Shown one piece after another: positions 32,599-36,445 of a stretch of 36,445 bases of DNA (positions are counted from its first letter, which is position 1; every line of letters starts with the position of its first letter). The stretch comes from a bacterium (lineage in GTDB: Bacteria > Verrucomicrobiota > Verrucomicrobiia > Limisphaerales > UBA11358): NCBI GenBank assembly GCA_021780375.1, contig JAJXYT010000141.1, forward strand, positions 1 through 36,445. Reading direction: 5' to 3'. Made by a program: the position numbers and the translations under genes. The notes beneath the pieces are model-generated. The model was not told the DNA's origin and did no database searches. It saw only the letters and a program-made list of their open reading frames with translations.

Positions 32599-33666
32599 GT
32601 GAACATTCCCAAACATCGCCAGGCGATTGACAAGCTGGACGCCCACATCGTCCGGCTGCTCAATGAGCGCACGAAACACGTGCTGGCCATCGGCGCCATG
32701 AAACTCAAAGCCGGCGAGGAGATTTACGCGCCGCACCGCGAACGCGCCGTGCTGCAACGCATCTGCCAGTTGAACCAGGGGCCGGTGACCGACGAGCAGC
32801 TCCGCGCGATCTACCGCGAAATCATGTCCAGCGCGCTCGCGCTCGAAAAGACGATGATCATCGCGTATTTCGGCCCGGAGGCGACGTTCACGCATCAGGC
32901 GGCCATTCAGAAATTCGGCGCCAGCCTGCGCTATGCGCCGCAAAAAACCATCGCCGACGTGTTCACCGAGGTCAGCAAACGCCGCGCGGATTACGGCGTC
33001 GTGCCGGTCGAGAATTCCACCGAAGGCGTCGTCACGCACACGCTCGACATGTTCGTGGACAGCGATTTGAAGATCGTTTCGCAGATTGTCCTGCCCATCC
33101 AGCAATGTCTGATGGTCCGGCCGGGCGGGACCCGGGCGCGGATGCAAAAACTGTTCGTGCATCCGCAGTCGCTCGCGCAATGCCGCGGCTGGATTCAAAA
33201 TCATCTGCCGCGCGTGGAAATCGTTGAGACCTCGTCCAACGCCCGCTCGGCGGAGCTGGCGGCGAAGGACAAAAACGCGGCGGCGATTGCCGGAATTCTG
33301 GCCGCTGAAAAATACGGTCTGGACGTGCTGGAACAGGACATCCAGGACAACGCCGCCAACGCGACGCGGTTCCTCGTGCTGGGCCGCCAATGCAGTCCGC
33401 CCACCGGCCATGACCGCACCAGCCTGCTGGTCAGCGTGGCCGACAAGGCCGGCGCGTTGCACGAGGCGATTGCCGCGTTCCGCCGGTACAAAATCAACAT
33501 GACGAAGATTGAGTCGCGTCCCAGCAAGCGGAAGGCGTGGGAATATTTCTTCTTCATTGACTGCGACGGCCACGCGCAGGACCGCAAGGTGGCCAAGGCC
33601 ATTGGGCTTCTGGGCCAGCACTGCAATTTCATCAAAGTCCTCGGCTCCTATCCGAACGGGGAATAA
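32599..33666 (+). CDS. pheA: Bifunctional chorismate mutase / prephenate dehydratase
   Basis: 355 residues from GTG 32599, chosen because it starts directly before the mutase helix (NIPKHRQAIDKLDAHIVRLL). Residues ~5-85 are an AroQ chorismate mutase. Residues ~95-275 are prephenate dehydratase (IAYFGPEATFTHQAAIQKFG; VPVENSTEGVVTHTLDMF; NATRFLVLGR). Residues ~285-355 are an ACT domain for phenylalanine feedback (TSLLVSVADKAGALHEAIAA; MTKIESRPSKRKAWEYFFFI). The KIESRP motif suggests the enzyme is Phe-inhibited. It converts chorismate to phenylpyruvate and stands alone. Confidence 0.95.
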   Translation: MNIPKHRQAIDKLDAHIVRLLNERTKHVLAIGAMKLKAGEEIYAPHRERAVLQRICQLNQGPVTDEQLRAIYREIMSSALALEKTMIIAYFGPEATFTHQAAIQKFGASLRYAPQKTIADVFTEVSKRRADYGVVPVENSTEGVVTHTLDMFVDSDLKIVSQIVLPIQQCLMVRPGGTRARMQKLFVHPQSLAQCRGWIQNHLPRVEIVETSSNARSAELAAKDKNAAAIAGILAAEKYGLDVLEQDIQDNAANATRFLVLGRQCSPPTGHDRTSLLVSVADKAGALHEAIAAFRRYKINMTKIESRPSKRKAWEYFFFIDCDGHAQDRKVAKAIGLLGQHCNFIKVLGSYPNGE

Positions 33667-33827
33667 GAATCCGTAGCGGCGTCCCGGCAAAGCGCCGCCA
33701 GCTCCAAACCGAAAATGCGCCTTTCGACCGAAAGCCGCTACGCCGCGCGCGCAATCCAACTTCTTCATTTCAAAGCAGTTTCGAAAGCCGCGCGACGGCA
33801 GCAGTTTTTACTTTTCAATCGATTATC

Positions 33828-33836
33828 GGAGGTGAT
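33828..33836 (+). promoter_or_regulatory. Strong Shine-Dalgarno in odd register
   Basis: GGAGGTGAT is the strongest ribosome-binding site in the window. It fits ATG 33840 (7 nt after GGAGG), but that frame closes after 33 codons. The real gene frame has its first start, GTG, at 33848. Confidence 0.6.
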
Positions 33837-33847
33837 AGAATGGCATC

Positions 33848-34558
33848 GTGGAAGGCAAAGAAGTTTCAGAAGTTGCCAATGATTTTTTTATCTGGGGAAT
33901 CGACGAAGCCCCTTATGGTCCGGTCGAGCTGGCGGTGGTGACGGACTGGATCAAGGACGCGCGCGTTCTGCCCGACACGTGGATTTTTGCGCGGCGCACC
34001 GGCGCGTGGCAGCAGGCGGCGGACGTGCCCGAACTCAAAAAACTTTTCAACCAGCAGACCGAGGCCGTTTCCGGCGCCGGCACCCGCGCCGGCATCACGC
34101 CCGGGTCATTGCGCCGGATCAAAATCCTCGCGGAGTTGAACGACGCGCAGCTCGATCATCTGCTGAATTTTATGGAGCTGCAGCGGGTGTCGCAATGGTC
34201 GGCGGTGGTGAAGCAGGGCGAACAGGGCGACGCGATGTACCTGGTGCTGGCCGGAGAATTGCGCGCCCGGACCATGGCGGGCGATCGCGAGACCATTCTG
34301 GCGACGTTTACCGCCGGGGACTTTTTCGGAGACATGTCGCTGTTTGACCACGGCCCGCGCTCGGCGGACGTTGTCGCGAACGTGGACAGCACGGTGTTGC
34401 GGATTTCGGTGGCGGCCTTTGACCGGTTGACGCGGGAAGCGCCCGCCCTGGCCACGCCGTTTCTACGGGCAACGGCCCGAACCCTCTCGGCCAGAATCCG
34501 CGCCGACAACAAACGGTTGAATCAATTGACCCAGCAGTTCATCGCCAGCCGCGGCTGA
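33848..34558 (+). CDS. GYF_2-like plus cyclic-nucleotide-binding (Crp/CAP-type) domain protein
   Basis: 236 residues from GTG 33848. The N-terminal ~60 residues resemble GYF_2 domains (FFIWGIDEAPYGPVELAVVT, DWIKDARVLPDTWIF). Residues ~90-215 are a cyclic-nucleotide-binding domain (LAELNDAQLDHLLNFMELQR; VKQGEQGDAMYLVLAGELRA; GDFFGDMSLFDHGPRSADVV). No helix-turn-helix follows; the tail is a helix ending LNQLTQQFIASRG, so it is not a DNA-binding Crp. The cNMP pocket has G-D-M-S-L-F in place of the usual G-E-x-A-L, so ligand binding is uncertain. Probably a scaffold or second-messenger sensor; partners unknown. Confidence 0.82.
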   Translation: MEGKEVSEVANDFFIWGIDEAPYGPVELAVVTDWIKDARVLPDTWIFARRTGAWQQAADVPELKKLFNQQTEAVSGAGTRAGITPGSLRRIKILAELNDAQLDHLLNFMELQRVSQWSAVVKQGEQGDAMYLVLAGELRARTMAGDRETILATFTAGDFFGDMSLFDHGPRSADVVANVDSTVLRISVAAFDRLTREAPALATPFLRATARTLSARIRADNKRLNQLTQQFIASRG

Positions 34559-34590
34559 CGGCTGAGGTTCCCGGCACCGGTCAGCAGCGG

Positions 34591-35262
34591 TTACTTCCTC
34601 GACCAGGTCTTGATTTTTTCGGCCAGATTCGTTGCGGCGGGTGTCGCCTCCAGTTTTTTGTCGAACAGGATGTCGCGCATGGAGACGTACTGGCCATAGT
34701 ACACCCGGTTGTCATTCTCGTTGGGCGCCAACGCGCCGTTTTTGAAGGCCACGCCGCCGTAAAATCCGTTGTGTTCGTCATACACCAGCACGGATTGGAA
34801 CGGCGAGACAATTTTGCCTTCCGCCCCGGCGGAAGTGTCACCGGCGGTGCCTTGGGCTTCCGCGCCAAAATCCATGGCCGGTTTGAGCAGCACGCGGGTC
34901 GCGTTGGTGTTCATCAGCAGGATGACGTAAAAATTTTGTTCGCCGCCGGCCTGGAATCCGAAGCTGCCCTCGTTTCGGTTGAGGAATGCCACCGGACTCC
35001 AGTTTCCCCATTTGTCCTTGACCATGGCCACACCGTTGCCGCCTTGAAAGGCGAACATGAAACCGGCCTTGGTGGTGTCCAACAGGATGATGCCCTTTGC
35101 CTTGCGTAAAACATCCGCCGGCACGCGCTTGTCCGGCTGCGCCTGCAGCGCTTCGAACTTGCCGGTCAACATGCGGACGCGGTCATCCAATTCCGCGCGG
35201 TCCACGGCCCAAACCGGACTGACGAACCCAAACAACAACAACCCAAGTAACATTGCTTTCAT
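34591..35262 (-). CDS. Exported SYLF-domain (Ysc84/DUF500) protein
   Basis: 223 residues with signal peptide MKAMLLGLLLFGFVSPVWA. SYLF features are VLRKAKGIILLDTTKAGFMF, AFQGGNGVAMVKDKWGNWS, and FGFQAGGEQNFYVILLMNTN, then GKIVSPFQSVLVYDEHNGFY. SYLF proteins bind phospholipids, and bacterial members are usually periplasmic or outer-membrane. It converges on the GYF/cNMP gene with a 32-bp gap. Exact role unknown. Confidence 0.9.
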   Translation of the reverse strand: MKAMLLGLLLFGFVSPVWAVDRAELDDRVRMLTGKFEALQAQPDKRVPADVLRKAKGIILLDTTKAGFMFAFQGGNGVAMVKDKWGNWSPVAFLNRNEGSFGFQAGGEQNFYVILLMNTNATRVLLKPAMDFGAEAQGTAGDTSAGAEGKIVSPFQSVLVYDEHNGFYGGVAFKNGALAPNENDNRVYYGQYVSMRDILFDKKLEATPAATNLAEKIKTWSRK

Positions 35263-35558
35263 AGTTCAGATATCCAAAGTTCCGCGTTCTCCTTCATTCA
35301 ACGCGCAGATTTGACAGCAAAATGTGCGAGGCCGTTTAAAAAAACAAATCCGAACCGAAATCAAGCCGGACCCGGCATAGTTAACAACCCTCACGAGAAG
35401 CAAATAACTCCTTCTCCCCGCCCAGGCGGGGAGAGGGTGGAGCGAGGGGATTTTAAGGTCGATTATATTGACCGCCTCTCGCCACGGGGCAAGGACATAG
35501 GTAACATTTAAGGGCATAGACACGGGTAACAGAAACGGTAGGCATATCGGGTTGAGGT
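35263..35558. other. Intergenic gap with palindrome and possible IS-end fragment
   Basis: I see no gene here. The gap holds palindrome family C copy 2 (35413-35434, perfect 10-bp stem with a 2-nt loop). At 35494-35530 there are two related phrases, ACATAGGTAACA and GCATAGACACGGGTAACA. Paired GGTAACA-type motifs of this kind resemble the ends of some IS481-like insertion sequences (from memory, low confidence). The phage portal frame begins just to the right, so this may be the left border of inserted DNA. Confidence 0.4.
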
Positions 35559-36445
35559 GTGGCCGTTAATTCGACACATCCTGATTACGACGCAACCCTG
35601 CCAGCGTGGTTGAGGGCGCGTGATGTTTTGGCCGGCGAGGATGCGGTGAAGACTGCCGGGGAAAAGTATCTGCCACGGCTGGAATCGCAGTCGGACGACG
35701 AGTACAAGGCTTATCGAGCTCGTGCAGCTTTCTTCAATGCCAGCGCCAGAACGGCAGAGGGATTCATCGGATTGGTTTGCCGGCGTCCGCCGTTTATCAA
35801 GGTGCCAGCGGCATCGAGCGCAATCGGCAAGGCGTTGGGCGAGTTCATCAATGACGCCGACATGCTGGGAACGACACTGTCCAGTTACGGCCAGACGGTG
35901 GTGACGGAGTTGATTGCGGTTGGCCGAGCCGGGACGCTGGTGGATTGGGAAGGTGAGGTTGAGAATCGTGTTTATGTTTCACGCTACGTCGCGGAAGACA
36001 TTTTGAATTGGAAGACGGAACGGATCAACGGCCGGAATCTGCTGAAGTTGGTTGTCCTACGCGAACTGGCGGAAGTTCCGAAACAGGGCCGGAGTGATAA
36101 ATTTGTAGTGGATTTCGTGGAGCAAATTCGCGTCCTAAAATTGGTTGCAGGAAGAGGGCAGGGAGTTGGGAACAAGCGGAAACGGTCCTTCGAGTGCCAG
36201 GTTGAAATCTGGCAATTGCTGCCGCAAGGGCGTCAGATAGGACAGAAGGCCGGCGGGAAAAAGGAATGGAGGTTGGTGGAGACGCGGATTCCTTTGCGGC
36301 GCGGGAAACCGCTGCCGTTGATTCCATTTGTGTTTCATGGGCCGCGCAATTCGCTGCCGGAGGTTTGCAAGCTGCCGCTGGGTGACATCGTGTTCGTGAA
36401 TCTCGATCACTACAGGCTGGATGCAGATTACAAGCATGGGATGCA
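35559..36445 (+). CDS. Phage portal protein, DUF4055 family (3' end outside window)
   Basis: The frame is open from GTG 35559 to the window end (295 codons). An in-frame TGA at 35553-35555 fixes the 5' limit. It reads VNSTHPDYDATLPAWLRARD, followed by VLAGEDAVKTAGEKYLPRL, RTAEGFIGLVCRRPPFIKVP, YGQTVVTELIAVGRAGTLVD and, near the edge, NSLPEVCKLPLGDIVFVNLD then HYRLDADYKHGM. These are the blocks of DUF4055 portal-like proteins of tailed phages, the ring through which DNA enters and leaves the capsid. No terminase or integrase lies to the left, so this is either a remnant or a prophage extending rightwards. Confidence 0.85.
   Translation, partial: MAVNSTHPDYDATLPAWLRARDVLAGEDAVKTAGEKYLPRLESQSDDEYKAYRARAAFFNASARTAEGFIGLVCRRPPFIKVPAASSAIGKALGEFINDADMLGTTLSSYGQTVVTELIAVGRAGTLVDWEGEVENRVYVSRYVAEDILNWKTERINGRNLLKLVVLRELAEVPKQGRSDKFVVDFVEQIRVLKLVAGRGQGVGNKRKRSFECQVEIWQLLPQGRQIGQKAGGKKEWRLVETRIPLRRGKPLPLIPFVFHGPRNSLPEVCKLPLGDIVFVNLDHYRLDADYKHGM

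Overview
The window reads as chromosomal DNA of a GC-rich Gram-negative bacterium, most likely a verrucomicrobium of the Pedosphaera/Limisphaerales type. This is an inference. It rests on four large ECF-like sigma factors with transmembrane and coiled-coil C-terminal extensions, a SYLF protein with a signal peptide, an OprP-type porin, and a prokaryotic core gene set (rho, glyA, purD, purM, scpA, scpB, pheA, cydAB). There are no rRNA genes and no CRISPR; one tRNA (His) is present.

Layout. 1-986: rho (minus strand, cut by the window edge). 987-4600: a mosaic of three small modules, an ECF sigma factor, a VapBC-like pair and a RAYT transposase between two 170-bp palindromic elements. These are separated by copies of the 3' end of glyA. 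4601-6778: glyA itself, fused in frame behind a low-molecular-weight phosphatase domain and an RpiB domain. 6831-7874: an S41-like protein that has lost catalytic residues. 8123-16395: a second mosaic holding three sigma factors, one intact RHH/PIN toxin-antitoxin pair, a decayed toxin-antitoxin pair and a broken amino-acid permease. Its modules are separated by copies of the 3' end of purD. 16396-17688: native purD. 17889-20287: cytochrome bd oxidase (cydAB). Then come a methyltransferase, purM (frameshifted, with a palindrome inserted in frame) and an Rrf2 regulator. 23300-29278: a sulfate-uptake operon (porin, binding protein, CysT, CysW, CysA, DUF2061). 29432-29510: tRNA-His. 29779-35262: scpAB, yjbQ, pheA, a GYF/cyclic-nucleotide-binding protein and a SYLF protein. 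35559-end: the start of a DUF4055 phage portal gene, so a prophage or remnant begins at the right edge.

The most unusual signal is the two arrays. At both glyA and purD, minus-strand housekeeping genes, the last 37-90 bp of the coding sequence are repeated several times downstream of the gene. Each interval holds a compact cargo: a sigma factor, a toxin-antitoxin pair or a RAYT. Several copies still encode the conserved C-terminal peptide but carry many synonymous changes, as if taken from another species' glyA or purD. This is the footprint expected of repeated site-specific integration at gene 3' ends, yet no integrase lies in the window. The four sigma genes also share a two-block promoter-like motif just upstream of their starts.
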